From contig CBDEUC010000002.1 in assembly GCA_965243105.1 (NCBI GenBank), forward strand, positions 1 through 64,000: DNA of 64,000 nt, given 5' to 3'. This document shows positions 1 to 9,072 of the stretch, piece after piece. Positions within the stretch are counted from its first letter, which is position 1, and every line of letters starts with the position of its first letter. The notes under the pieces are model-generated. The model was not told the DNA's origin, searched no databases, and saw nothing but the letters and a program-made list of their open reading frames with translations. Made by a program: the position numbers and the translations under genes. The stretch is from WLWS01 sp965243105 (GTDB lineage Bacteria; Pseudomonadota; Gammaproteobacteria; Eutrophobiales; Eutrophobiaceae).

Positions 1-983
1 CTGCGTATATCGAGGGCAGCAGCATATTTTTACCCTACGGTACGATTGTCATTGCAGATGGTTGTTCGGGCTTGCGCTATTTGACAGTCGCACTGGCGCT
101 TTCCTATTACCTGGTGATCACTTCAAGCCTGACCAGGTCGATGGTTCTGAAAATAATAGCACTCGCAGTAGTGCTGGGACTGCTTGTAAACTGGATCAGG
201 ATTTATTCGCTGGTTTTGATCGGCTATTACACCAGGATGAAGTCATCTCTGATCGAGGATCATGAGATGTACGGCTGGATATTGTTTTTTATAGTATTGG
301 CGCCCTTGGTGATTCTGGCTCGAAAACTCCCCCTATATATCCCACCTGTTACAGAGGGAATGGACAGGGTCATCATCCGCTACCGGACTTATACCCTGGT
401 GCTGGTTGTGAGTGTTTGCGGCCCTGTTATATTTTTGGGCATTTCAACCGGACTGGAACAACCCCGGATCGAAAAGCTGTCCAATACCAATGAAATCGAA
501 GCCCAGGGCTACGAAGTACTGGATAAGCCAATTCGGTCTATACCTGCGCCAGACTGGCAGGTCTCTGTTGCTCAGGAAGAAGCAGGTGCGAGGCAAACGC
601 TCAGTACGGGCCTGTACTGGCAGAAAGTGCTGGGAGATTCACTGGTTCCCTATCTTCCGGACATCTATAACAGGGATGTCTGGCGACTCAAATCACGAGA
701 TAAGTTGAAACTTATCAAAAATATTAATGCTCGAGGAGAGTCCCTGGTAAATAAAAACACGGGAAGAATAAAACACGTACTCTACTGGTTTCGCCTGGGG
801 CGATTCTCTACTGGAAATTACAAGCTTGCCAAGTTACTGCAGATCCCGGCAGTTTTTCTGGGAATCAATGATTTCGAATTTACTCGACTGGAAGGCTACT
901 GCAAGGACGAGACCTGCAAGGATACCAGCATCAAGCTGACGGAATTAGCTGAAACATGGATAGTCACACACCCAATCCCATGA
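1..983 (+). CDS. Exosortase with C-terminal EpsI-like region (5' truncated)
   Basis: Exosortases are multi-pass inner-membrane transpeptidases that cut and sort PEP-CTERM proteins to the surface and are encoded with exopolysaccharide genes. The reading frame is open from base 3, so the start lies outside the window. The proposed catalytic triad is visible: Cys in an ADGCSGLRY motif (codon 63-65), Arg in NWIRI (codon 198-200) and His in DHEMYGW (codon 261-263), set in hydrophobic helices. After the last helices (to about base 440) comes a soluble region of about 180 residues ending in YWFRLGR...GNYK, like the EpsI/DUF3485 domain often fused to exosortase. The XrtA-type partner genes in this window suggest the exosortase A class, but the subclass cannot be fixed from this fragment. 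It converges with the aminotransferase gene that follows. Confidence 0.9.
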   Translation, partial: AYIEGSSIFLPYGTIVIADGCSGLRYLTVALALSYYLVITSSLTRSMVLKIIALAVVLGLLVNWIRIYSLVLIGYYTRMKSSLIEDHEMYGWILFFIVLAPLVILARKLPLYIPPVTEGMDRVIIRYRTYTLVLVVSVCGPVIFLGISTGLEQPRIEKLSNTNEIEAQGYEVLDKPIRSIPAPDWQVSVAQEEAGARQTLSTGLYWQKVLGDSLVPYLPDIYNRDVWRLKSRDKLKLIKNINARGESLVNKNTGRIKHVLYWFRLGRFSTGNYKLAKLLQIPAVFLGINDFEFTRLEGYCKDETCKDTSIKLTELAETWIVTHPIP

Positions 984-1013
984 AGTAATTATGCTTGATG
1001 GCTGCGGGACAAG

Positions 1014-2156
1014 TTATCGCCAACCCAGCTCATTAAAGGAGTCAGAAAATTTCTCCAGGTGGCGAGCCTTTATTCCATCATGAAGTGGAAGCGTTAGCAG
1101 GCGATCCGCGATACTGCAAGCTCCTGTATATTTGCCATTAGTTTGCAAGCAGTCCGGAATATCCTGTATATCCCACATGGGTTTTTTGTACATGGCAGAT
1201 GCCCCGAGACCGGCACTATTAAAATAATCCAGGCAACGATCCCTTTCTCTTTTGGACTCAAGCAACACCGGGTATCTCAAAAGTGTGCCCGTGCGACTCT
1301 GAAGCACTACCGGAAGGTTTATAATTGCGCCTGCCTTGCCAGAAATATTTGTTCGAAAAAAGGTCTCGGTCTCGCGTGACCGGTTGGAATAGTTAGAAAT
1401 ATTCGCACCCAGGATCGATTCTTCAAGGGTGCCTATTGCCCGAATTGGGACTGGTTTTTTGTAAATCGTCTGACCTGTTTTAAAACCCGGAACAGCATGC
1501 AAAAATCCATATGGAAAGGGGTGTCTGAGTATATTGTAAGCATGTATTCGGGTAAGCGACTTGAGCCAGGAAATACTGCCGGCGTACTGTGTTTTGCAAA
1601 TATCCTTAATGAATTCTGCATGGGTAGAGTAAATACCTGGTTTTAGAAGAAGCAAACCACCACCAAGTAATGACACCGGTTTCCCCCGACCAAAGCTGAA
1701 GCAAACATAGTCTGATTCACCGGTCAATGATTCACGAGTAGTTGGAAACCACTGCGCATTGTCCTGTACAAGGGTTACATGCTGAGCTTCGCACACCTCG
1801 CTAAGCTCGAGGATCCTGTCCCGAATGCCGAGGAAATTAACAGCGACAAGGGCAAGAGTAGCTGGCCCGATAGCCTTTTTAACGGAATCAAGGTCATAGC
1901 CGGGGTCGTCTGCGCCTATATCGCAGATCACCGGCACAAGATCGGCCGCAATACATGCGCTTACGAGATCCGGACATGCGTAAGCAGGTATGATGACCTC
2001 GTTCCTGTCGCTTTCCTGGTTACGTTTACAGATCATCAGGGCCAGCGAAAGGGCCTGGGTCGCGCTACCTGTTAACAAGCAGTGATAATCTTTGAACTTC
2101 GCAAGTACAAGATCTGAGACACTCGTTGTGATTCTATCTCCGACTGGCGCGAGCAT
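1014..2156 (-). CDS. DegT/DnrJ/EryC1/StrS-family aminotransferase
   Basis: This is a 380-residue PLP-dependent enzyme of the sugar aminotransferase fold. The family usually transfers an amino group to a nucleotide-linked keto-sugar. The GSATQALSLAL cofactor-phosphate loop is near residue 30, QDNAQ near 131-135 supplies the PLP-nitrogen Asp (D132), and the Schiff-base Lys is probably K159 in SFGRGKPVSLLGGG. The usual context is SFH-x-x-K, so the Gly-Arg-Gly-Lys form marks a divergent branch, also seen in proteins annotated only as DegT family. The gene is 6 bp downstream of the GT2 gene on the same strand, so the two are probably co-transcribed. A role in making an amino sugar for the polysaccharide is inferred; the substrate is unknown. 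Confidence 0.82.
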   Translation of the reverse strand: MLAPVGDRITTSVSDLVLAKFKDYHCLLTGSATQALSLALMICKRNQESDRNEVIIPAYACPDLVSACIAADLVPVICDIGADDPGYDLDSVKKAIGPATLALVAVNFLGIRDRILELSEVCEAQHVTLVQDNAQWFPTTRESLTGESDYVCFSFGRGKPVSLLGGGLLLLKPGIYSTHAEFIKDICKTQYAGSISWLKSLTRIHAYNILRHPFPYGFLHAVPGFKTGQTIYKKPVPIRAIGTLEESILGANISNYSNRSRETETFFRTNISGKAGAIINLPVVLQSRTGTLLRYPVLLESKRERDRCLDYFNSAGLGASAMYKKPMWDIQDIPDCLQTNGKYTGACSIADRLLTLPLHDGIKARHLEKFSDSFNELGWR

Positions 2157-2162
2157 GACAGG

Positions 2163-3299
2163 CTATCTCTTTGAGGGCTGCCAAACAAGCATCCTGGTGC
2201 CACTCAAAAACAGTACCAGTGCATGTGCAATCGCGACGTTAACGAGAAGAAAAAAATAAATAATACGAATCACGGCAAATCTTCTAATGCTTGTTGAATA
2301 ATGGGCAACCAGGCCCGACAGGTAAAAGACAAGCTGCCCGCAAAGCAAGAATTGATATTCGGGGCCTGCACTAACGAGCAAAAGATTGACCAGAAAGCTT
2401 AAAAGCAGAAAAAAAGGAACGCTCCAACGCATTACCTTGTGTGAAAACACCTGGAAAGAAAATAAGCCGAAACTCACTGGATTCAGTACATCAAGATGAT
2501 TGGCCATGCCGGTCATGCCGCGTAACACCGTACGTACTTTACGCTGGTACTCTTTACCTGGGTCGCTCAGATCCTTGTAATAACCGAGCACATCCTGCGC
2601 GGTTACGGCTTTAAAACCGAGGCGCGCACAATTTATAGCTGTATTGAAATCGCTGGGTGAGTTCACATCCCAATTTTCTGCTACTTCTTTTCGACAGGAA
2701 AAAAAGGAACCGGAGAGTCCTACAAGACCAGCGGCTGCCGATTCCAGCTTGCGTAACCACATCTCGTACTTCACATAAAGTCCTTCCCCGGCGATTTCAC
2801 CAGACTGGTTTATAAAACGATCTTCGCTGGATATTGCACCAATACCTGTCGACGCGTAGTACTTGACCAGGTGATTGAGGGCTTCCCGGGGTATAGAGGT
2901 TGCGACATCTGAAAACACCAGCACATCACCGGATGCCATTGCTATCGCACATTTTTGCGCGTATTCCTTGCCATTGTGCTGGTCAGCCCTGACCAGCTTA
3001 ATGCCCTTTTCCTGGTATCCGGAAACGATTTCCTCGGTTCGGTCGTTGGAGCAGTCTGACGCAACAATAATTTCCAGCTTGTCAGGAGGGTAATCGAGCT
3101 TGAGGCTATCCTGAATTTTTGATTCGATGCGAAGTTCTTCGTTATAGACAGTAATAATCAGGCTTATTTTAGGCGTCTTTTCCCACTCCCCATCCTCGGC
3201 ACGGGCTGTATTGCGGGTAAGGAGTAGAAGAATAATGGGATAGACAAAATAGCTGTAAACAGCACCCGCAAGGCTGATAACTAGAATAGACTTGAGCAT
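2163..3299 (-). CDS. Membrane glycosyltransferase, family 2
   Basis: This is a 378-residue GT2 enzyme that would add a sugar from a nucleotide donor to a growing lipid-linked glycan at the inner membrane. An N-terminal helix (residues 1-25) is followed by the GT-A start KISLIITVYNEE (about 44-55). SDCSNDRT (about 81-88) and VFSDV (about 128-132) form the nucleotide/metal site. The C-terminal third holds three or four hydrophobic helices (about 265-370). The layout resembles membrane-bound GT2 proteins such as EpsB/IcaA relatives. It lies upstream of the DegT-type gene with a 6-bp gap. Donor and acceptor cannot be read from the sequence. Confidence 0.85.
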   Translation of the reverse strand: MLKSILVISLAGAVYSYFVYPIILLLLTRNTARAEDGEWEKTPKISLIITVYNEELRIESKIQDSLKLDYPPDKLEIIVASDCSNDRTEEIVSGYQEKGIKLVRADQHNGKEYAQKCAIAMASGDVLVFSDVATSIPREALNHLVKYYASTGIGAISSEDRFINQSGEIAGEGLYVKYEMWLRKLESAAAGLVGLSGSFFSCRKEVAENWDVNSPSDFNTAINCARLGFKAVTAQDVLGYYKDLSDPGKEYQRKVRTVLRGMTGMANHLDVLNPVSFGLFSFQVFSHKVMRWSVPFFLLLSFLVNLLLVSAGPEYQFLLCGQLVFYLSGLVAHYSTSIRRFAVIRIIYFFLLVNVAIAHALVLFLSGTRMLVWQPSKR

Positions 3300-3368
3300 G
3301 TTTCAATAATAAAAACAGCAAGTTAAGGCAAATAGGGAGGAGTTATAATAGCAGGATTAGTATCAAAC

Positions 3369-4052
3369 TTACCAATCCTTGGCGGCAAGCTGCTCAAAAG
3401 GCTCGCACTTGATATCGCGCTTTGACAGCAGGGATTTATGAACATAAAACGAATCAAAGCGATAATTTTTTACGAACACATAATTATTATCAAATAATAG
3501 ACGGTTAACTTCAGGTGTGGGTCTTTCAATGGTCATACAATCAAAGCTATACCTGTCAAAATCCAGGCCTCGCAATACCCTTTCTTCACTGCCTTCAACA
3601 TCCAGAGACAGGTAGTCTATGTTTCTCGGAGCTCGACATTCATCAAGGATAGAAGTCAAGGTCTCAGTCTGGATAGAAATAATTTCTGCCGACTCCAGTT
3701 GCTCGCCTCTTATTCTCTGACTGTTATCAGTGTCTTCTGCAACAATGCCTCCAAGATAACCATTATCGATTCGAAAATTGACGGATTCAGACTTGTCACT
3801 AACCGCGACAGATTTTTTCTGGCACTTGCGATTTTTCTCAAGCTTCGAATAGAAATAGGGATTTGGTTCTATGCACAGGCCGTCCCAGGCGAATAATTTT
3901 TCAAGACAAAAGGTATTGTTCATTGAAATGCCGTCAGCAGCAGCAAGGTCGACAAAGTAACCATGCCGCTTAAATCGAGTCACCTCAAAAACTACCCATA
4001 TATCCTGTTTTTTCTGGCTTTTAAAAGGATTAAATTTTGAAAAAATTCCCAT
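3369..4052 (-). CDS. FkbM-family methyltransferase
   Basis: This is a 227-residue SAM-dependent methyltransferase. The glycine-poor motif I reads FVDLAAADG (about residues 32-40), followed by the acidic strand end CIEPNPYFYSKLE typical of FkbM proteins. A second acidic motif, YLSLDVEGSEERVLRGLDF (about 148-166), is the FkbM hallmark. FkbM enzymes O-methylate small molecules and sugars, so here the likely target is a sugar hydroxyl of the polysaccharide (inference). It sits divergently from the GT4 gene that follows. A second FkbM protein is at 46,163-46,972. Confidence 0.87.
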   Translation of the reverse strand: MGIFSKFNPFKSQKKQDIWVVFEVTRFKRHGYFVDLAAADGISMNNTFCLEKLFAWDGLCIEPNPYFYSKLEKNRKCQKKSVAVSDKSESVNFRIDNGYLGGIVAEDTDNSQRIRGEQLESAEIISIQTETLTSILDECRAPRNIDYLSLDVEGSEERVLRGLDFDRYSFDCMTIERPTPEVNRLLFDNNYVFVKNYRFDSFYVHKSLLSKRDIKCEPFEQLAAKDW

Positions 4053-4139
4053 TATCTTCTGGTGTGTATCAACAACCCTGGCTGTATTATACTACGGGAC
4101 AAGACGCTTCAAACTTGTCCATTAGAAAATAATAACACA

Positions 4140-5246
4140 ATGCTGAAAATCACTCACTTTGCGTCAGGTGATTTATGGGCGGGTGCCGAAAAACAGCTAT
4201 TCACTCTTGTTTCTGAACTAATACGACACCATGACGTAGAGGTCATCGTCGTGCTGTTAAATGAAGGAGAGCTGGCAGAAAAGTTGAAAAACCAGGGTAT
4301 TGATGTGAGAGTATTTGACGAATCAATCAATCATTCCCTTGGCCTTTTGTCCCGCATCGCCGGTTTTTTGCGCACTGAAAAACCTGACATCATCCATACA
4401 CATGGATACAAGCTAAACGTACTTGCAAGTGCGGCTAACCTGCTTGCTCAACGGGCAAGTAATGTGCGAACGATCCATGGTGCTCCGGAACACGAGTTCC
4501 AGATATTTTCAAATTTACCAGGCTATGCTGCAGCATTTCTCGACCGCTGGACCGGGCGATTACTTTGCAAAAAGATAGTCGCCGTGACCGAAGACCTGGA
4601 AGTATTGCTTCAACAAGTATTTCAAAAATCAAGGCTCATGACCATCGTCAACGGAATAGATATTGGCAATGCAAGTTTCAACATTGATGCAACTGATCGA
4701 ACCAGGGGAAAAAGCGGGCATAATATCGGTATTGCTTGCCGGTTAAGTGAAGTAAAGCGAGTAGATATATTTCTGCAGATTGCCGACATTCTTGTTGCGG
4801 AGAATTCCAGGGATTGGCATTTTCATGTATACGGTGACGGCCCACTCCTACCTGGTATGAAAAATATGGCAAAGAAACTCAACATTGTTGATCGCGTTGA
4901 ATTTCATGGTCATGCTCATGACATGGAACGCCGTCTTTCGCAGCTGGATTTGCTGATAATCTGTTCTGACCACGAAGCTATGCCCATGGTGGCACTTGAA
5001 TCCATCATCGCCGGCACTCCCGTGCTGGCGCACGCTGTTGGCGGGCTCAAAGGATTACTCTCTGACCATGCTGATATTTTGCTTGTTGACGAAAATGTTC
5101 CGGCTCAGTATGCACAAAAAATAAAGAATTACTTCGATATAGACAATCCATCGATAATTAGTGATTTGCAAAGCAAGATAAAGAATCACTATTCCGCAGA
5201 AAGGAATGCAGCCAATTGGATGGACTTGTATAAAGAGGTAATATAA
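4140..5246 (+). CDS. Glycosyltransferase, family 4
   Basis: This is a GT-B fold glycosyltransferase of 368 residues from the ATG at 4140. An earlier ATG at 4062 would add 26 residues with no homology-like content, and the body starts naturally as MLKITHFASGDLWAGAEKQL. The N-terminal domain carries IIHTHGYK. The C-terminal donor-binding domain has IGIACRLSEVKRVDIFLQIA and the E-x7-E motif as EAMPMVALESIIAGTPV. It probably transfers a hexose to the lipid-linked intermediate. No strong ribosome site precedes the chosen ATG. It is divergent from the FkbM gene across less than 90 bp. Confidence 0.86.
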   Translation: MLKITHFASGDLWAGAEKQLFTLVSELIRHHDVEVIVVLLNEGELAEKLKNQGIDVRVFDESINHSLGLLSRIAGFLRTEKPDIIHTHGYKLNVLASAANLLAQRASNVRTIHGAPEHEFQIFSNLPGYAAAFLDRWTGRLLCKKIVAVTEDLEVLLQQVFQKSRLMTIVNGIDIGNASFNIDATDRTRGKSGHNIGIACRLSEVKRVDIFLQIADILVAENSRDWHFHVYGDGPLLPGMKNMAKKLNIVDRVEFHGHAHDMERRLSQLDLLIICSDHEAMPMVALESIIAGTPVLAHAVGGLKGLLSDHADILLVDENVPAQYAQKIKNYFDIDNPSIISDLQSKIKNHYSAERNAANWMDLYKEVI

Positions 5247-5319
5247 GCAACAAGGGTAGGAAGGGATTCAAAACAATTCGATTTACTGAACGGGAACCTT
5301 CATAGGGACGGGCACGAGT

Positions 5320-6012
5320 ATGGAGTTGCAAATTGAACTACGTAAATTAAGGAATGTGTTTATATTAGTAATATTAGCATTGCTATTGGCCAACCTGGCA
5401 GGGGTTGTGCTGAAGCATATTTTTGATTACGAGTATGCGATGGGCCTGGTGCCCCTTTTTGACTTTAATACTGAGCAGAATATACCGACGCTGTTTTCAT
5501 CCCTGCTACTGCTGCTGGCCAGCCTGTCGTCGCTGCTCATGGTCGCAGTGACATTGCAAGAGGACAGGATATCGTATGCCTGGATCGGAATGTTTTTGTT
5601 ATTTTTATTTCTATCTATCGACGAGTCGGCAGCAATTCACGAACGCCTTGGCGCGGTTAGAAATCTTTTTGGTGAATCTGCGGGTTTTTCAAAAGTATGG
5701 TTGTCATATTACCTGGCTGCTGCAGTGATAATTTCGGCATTTTATGCTCAATTCGTGTTTAAATTGCCTGCACAAACCCGTAATTTGCTTCTTGTATCTG
5801 CTGCCTGTTACCTGGGCGGTGCTGCGGGTGTCGAATTACTGGGAGCGAGATATGCGGCAAGTCATGGTAGTGAAGGGGTGATTTATGCTTTATTTTATAG
5901 TGTTGAAGAAACCCTGGAAATGCTTGGAATTGTTCTGTACGTCTACACGGTACTGTCCTACCTTGTTACGTCAAAAGGCAGGGTGAATATTGGACTAACC
6001 GGGGGTAATTAG
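5320..6012 (+). CDS. Multi-pass membrane protein with acidic/His motifs, unknown function
   Basis: I do not recognise this 230-residue protein. It has about six or seven hydrophobic helices and little soluble sequence. Charged residues sit in or at the ends of helices: D101-E102 and H107-E108 in FLSIDESAAIHERLG, E172 in GAAGVELLGA, and E196-E197/E200 in YSVEETLEMLG. Such intramembrane acidic and His residues are typical of metal-dependent membrane hydrolases (for example the CREST superfamily), but I cannot show homology. A weak purine-rich stretch (AGGGACGGG) precedes the ATG. It lies between a GT4 gene and a GT8-like gene, so a role in glycan or lipid-carrier modification is only a guess. 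Confidence 0.7.
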   Translation: MELQIELRKLRNVFILVILALLLANLAGVVLKHIFDYEYAMGLVPLFDFNTEQNIPTLFSSLLLLLASLSSLLMVAVTLQEDRISYAWIGMFLLFLFLSIDESAAIHERLGAVRNLFGESAGFSKVWLSYYLAAAVIISAFYAQFVFKLPAQTRNLLLVSAACYLGGAAGVELLGARYAASHGSEGVIYALFYSVEETLEMLGIVLYVYTVLSYLVTSKGRVNIGLTGGN

Positions 6013-6113
6013 TGGTTCCAGTGCCATCGAGGCTGTGTAGTGCTCGTGGTATCATTTTTCGGTTTTTAATTAACAAAAATGCAAATTTGCCCGATAGATT
6101 AACCAGGTAGATA

Positions 6114-6878
6114 GTGAAAAAGCTTATCGCGACAATATCTGTGGGAGAGGAATTCGATGCAATGTCGCGTATCTCCCATTCCTTTATAAAATCTTATGCC
6201 GCAAGAGTAGGCGCTGATTTCTTTGTCCTGTGTTCCCCGGTTGAGAGCAGTACCTGGCCGGGATTTAACAAATTTGAGCTAGGAGCATTACTCAAAAGTT
6301 ATGATCGTATGCTTTACCTGGATACGGACATTCTGATTGCCCCATGGGCAGATGATTTGTTTGAAAAGATACCGGAACATAATTTTGCTGCGACTTATAT
6401 TCATAATAACGACCCTGATTCCTCTCCGGCGATTAGTAAAGGCTGGATAAAGGGTGACATCGAACTGGTTCAGCAGATATTTGGAGATATCCCGTGGAAT
6501 GGCGAGTATTTCAATTCCGGTGTCATGCACTTTAACTCAGGCCACCAGGAATTATTCCAGCGAGGACTGGAAATGTCAGAAACGTGGTGGTCTAACAAGC
6601 AAAGAATATTTTCCGACCAGACTATTTTTAATTATCTGGTCGCGGAGTCAGGAATGAAAACAATGGATTTAGGGCATGTGTATAATCATACCCCTGCTTT
6701 CAATCACATTGCCCATCGCTACGAAAGCCAGTTGATACACTATGTGAGGCTACGTAATCACAAGCGGGGAACCAGGTTGAGGAATATGAAACGAGACGCA
6801 ATGGTCATAAAAAGAAAATGGCTGGCGGAATTACTTAATCGACAAAAAGGTTTGCGGAGTCTTGTCGACAAACTCTGA
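6114..6878 (+). CDS. Family 8-like glycosyltransferase
   Basis: This is a 254-residue protein with a GTG start. It resembles GT-A glycosyltransferases of the GT8/nucleotide-diphospho-sugar type. The metal-binding DxD is D70-T71-D72 within RMLYLDTDILI, followed by WADDLFEKI. A later FNSGVMHFN plus SDQTIFNYL combination is the usual GT8 acceptor/donor pocket sequence. No membrane helix is evident, so it is cytoplasmic or peripheral. It ends 8 bp from the convergent sulfotransferase. The sugar is not predictable. Confidence 0.78.
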   Translation: MKKLIATISVGEEFDAMSRISHSFIKSYAARVGADFFVLCSPVESSTWPGFNKFELGALLKSYDRMLYLDTDILIAPWADDLFEKIPEHNFAATYIHNNDPDSSPAISKGWIKGDIELVQQIFGDIPWNGEYFNSGVMHFNSGHQELFQRGLEMSETWWSNKQRIFSDQTIFNYLVAESGMKTMDLGHVYNHTPAFNHIAHRYESQLIHYVRLRNHKRGTRLRNMKRDAMVIKRKWLAELLNRQKGLRSLVDKL

Positions 6879-6886
6879 AATAGACC

Positions 6887-7711
6887 TCAATCTGCAGAAT
6901 AGTTAAATTTTTCCAGGGTTTTACCTGCGACCTTCCTGATTATTGCTTTTTGCTGATCGGACAACTTCGATATGCTGGCCTGGTTGAGGTTTTTCACGGG
7001 TTCGTTCCGCTCATGGATGTTGAAATCATTGTTTTCGTCAAATCCTGAAAATCGTGAAAGGCCGGCAAAATCACAGATATTATTGAGAGCGTCCAGGGTG
7101 TTTTCCGCGAGGTCCTCGTATCGAATCCAGAGCAGTTTATTGAGAAAGGGTTCGTCCTCAAGTAATACTTCGTAACTTCTCGCCCACTGGTTAGCGCAGA
7201 GTTCCAAAGGCCATTGTCTTCCCTCGTTATCTGGGTCAGCTTTTCTATGAATACCTTCAGCCACAGCATAGCCATTGCGGACAATAGCTATAAAACATGC
7301 GGGGGCAAAATGTTGTTGCAACCACCGGGTTCGTGGTGTGTTTGGCGGTGATTTTTCCAGGAAAACCGGCCTTGATGAGTCCAGGCGGATCATCCACTCT
7401 TTTTTTATCCTGTGTGGATTTGGTCCCTCATCCTGTTCGGTGAGCCTGAACAATTCTTCTCTTTCAGCCCACATTCTTGGAAACCCAATCTCATAGTCCT
7501 TCACAAACTGGTTTGTGAGGAAGTGCCCTTCTGTTGGCAGGGCAGAGATATCAGGATGTGTAGCCAGGAGTTCTGAAAGCAGGGTTGTTCCGGAGTTGTA
7601 GCAACCTACGAGAAAAATCCATTTGTCCGGTTCTACCACAGGGGTAACAGCGATCTTTACTTCACGATGAATTGTCCCGAGTGTGTCCCTGAAAAATTGA
7701 CGTACCTTCAT
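6887..7711 (-). CDS. PAPS-dependent sulfotransferase (first of four)
   Basis: This 274-residue protein would transfer sulfate from PAPS to a hydroxyl of a glycan. The 5'-phosphosulfate loop is IFLVGCYNSGTTLLSELLAT (about residues 32-51), followed by HPDISALPTEGHF. The 3'-phosphate loop is FIAIVRNGYAVAEGI (about 137-151). These are the two signature motifs of the Sulfotransfer_1/3 fold. It has no signal peptide. It is divergent from the GT4 gene at 7828 and convergent with the GT8-like gene. It belongs to a set of four sulfotransferases in 13 kb, which implies a sulfated polysaccharide. Confidence 0.88.
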   Translation of the reverse strand: MKVRQFFRDTLGTIHREVKIAVTPVVEPDKWIFLVGCYNSGTTLLSELLATHPDISALPTEGHFLTNQFVKDYEIGFPRMWAEREELFRLTEQDEGPNPHRIKKEWMIRLDSSRPVFLEKSPPNTPRTRWLQQHFAPACFIAIVRNGYAVAEGIHRKADPDNEGRQWPLELCANQWARSYEVLLEDEPFLNKLLWIRYEDLAENTLDALNNICDFAGLSRFSGFDENNDFNIHERNEPVKNLNQASISKLSDQQKAIIRKVAGKTLEKFNYSAD

Positions 7712-7766
7712 AGTTGAGATTGGATAGTTAGTTAAAAAAGCCGGCAGACGAATTCATCAATAACTG

Positions 7767-7772
7767 TATAAT
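7767..7772 (+). promoter_or_regulatory. Possible -10 element upstream of GT4 gene
   Basis: A perfect TATAAT lies 56 bp upstream of the ATG at 7828 in the divergent spacer with the sulfotransferase gene. No convincing -35 hexamer is present at 17 bp, so this is a weak candidate only. Confidence 0.35.
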
Positions 7773-7827
7773 GTAAACAGTTCAAAATTTAAACTAACCA
7801 GCTCAGAATTGCTACAACTTAACAAGT

Positions 7828-9072
7828 ATGAAAGTACTGGTCCTGGCACCCCGTTTCCCCTCTCTAAATCAGCCGTGGATAGATACCTATCTTGAACAGC
7901 TGATAAAAAACAATATTGAATTTGAAATCTATTCTACGATAAAACAACCCGAAGAATACAACTCCAAGGTTGATGATCTGAGGCTACTGGATCATGTTCT
8001 CAAGTTTGATGCTGAGAGTGTAGGGTTTCCCGCGTTTTTCCTTGGCCAGTGCATTAAGCACCCGGTAAACAGCTTCAAAGCCTGCAAGGATTGTTTCAAG
8101 AAAGCTTCCACCCTGAAAATACCAGCTATTGAACGTATTCGGTCATTCCTGTTGATGTTTTATTTCGAAACCAGGCGTGACATTTTTACAAGATTTGACT
8201 TGATTCATTCGCACTCGGAAATGACCGGCTATACCTTCCTGCACCTTGCAAAGATACTTGATATTCCCATGGTGTTGACTTTTCATGGTTTGCCTCCCAG
8301 TGGAGTGGCACAACTGGACAGTAGAAAAAGAAACCTGTTGTATGGCAACCTGGAGCGGGTCCTGGTAAATACCAGGTTTGCAAGGGAACAGGTAGTTAGC
8401 CTCGGAGCTGAGCCTGCAAAAACGACCATCATTCCGCAGGGTTTGCCAATTGATGACTTTCCCCACCATGAAAAAGAACTGCCTGAACATGAATCTACAA
8501 TTCATATTTTGACGATAGGTCGTTTTCATCGCGATAAAGGCCAGGAATACGCTCTTTTAGCGCTTAAACGGCTCAAAGATGCAGGGGTCTCGGTAAATTG
8601 GCATTTCGCCGGAGTGGGTAGTGGTGTTGAGACACTTAAGCAACTGGCATCCCGGCTTGAAATTGAAAATGAGGCCATGTTTCATGTCAATATGAGTGAC
8701 CAGGGTATTAAGGACCTCTACAAAAAATGTCACGTATATTGTCTTTGCAGTATAGATACCGCAGTGCATATCGAAACCCAGGGAGTCGTTTTGCAGGAAG
8801 CCCAGGCCAGTGGATGTGTTGTGGTGGCTACGAAAGTGGGAGGAGTGCCGGAGTGCCTTGCTGATCGGGAGAATGGATTACTCGTCAAGCCCCGGTCATC
8901 AAGGGCAATATACCATGCCATCATGGAATTGATGGCATCCCCTGACGAGCATTGGGCAGCTTTGCGCAAGGCAGGGCGCGAAAACGTAATTGAAAATTTT
9001 TCAGCAGATGTAGTGGGCAAAAATATGGCAGCCATACTGTCCCAGAGCAAGGTTACACATCAGGTTAGTTAA
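7828..9072 (+). CDS. Glycosyltransferase, family 4 (WcaL/colanic-acid-like)
   Basis: This is a 414-residue GT-B enzyme. It starts MKVLVLAPRFPSLNQPWI, which matches the P-x-x-x-(E/Q)-x-(F/W) opening of WcaL/AmsK-type transferases. Other marks are DLIHSHSEM, LTFHG, the donor-domain start ILTIGRFHRDKGQEYALLAL, and the E-x7-E type motif EAQASGCVVVATKVGGVPE. It probably adds a hexose during repeat-unit assembly on the cytoplasmic face. The 3' end overlaps the convergent flippase gene by 4 bp. Donor specificity is unknown. Confidence 0.88.
   Translation: MKVLVLAPRFPSLNQPWIDTYLEQLIKNNIEFEIYSTIKQPEEYNSKVDDLRLLDHVLKFDAESVGFPAFFLGQCIKHPVNSFKACKDCFKKASTLKIPAIERIRSFLLMFYFETRRDIFTRFDLIHSHSEMTGYTFLHLAKILDIPMVLTFHGLPPSGVAQLDSRKRNLLYGNLERVLVNTRFAREQVVSLGAEPAKTTIIPQGLPIDDFPHHEKELPEHESTIHILTIGRFHRDKGQEYALLALKRLKDAGVSVNWHFAGVGSGVETLKQLASRLEIENEAMFHVNMSDQGIKDLYKKCHVYCLCSIDTAVHIETQGVVLQEAQASGCVVVATKVGGVPECLADRENGLLVKPRSSRAIYHAIMELMASPDEHWAALRKAGRENVIENFSADVVGKNMAAILSQSKVTHQVS

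Noticed and set aside
4062..4139. Upstream ATG extension of the GT4 gene
   Set aside because: The 26 added residues look noncoding; the family starts at the ATG at 4140.
6081..6090. 10-bp palindrome GCAAATTTGC before the GT8-like gene
   Set aside because: Short and AT-rich; expected by chance in a window of this size.
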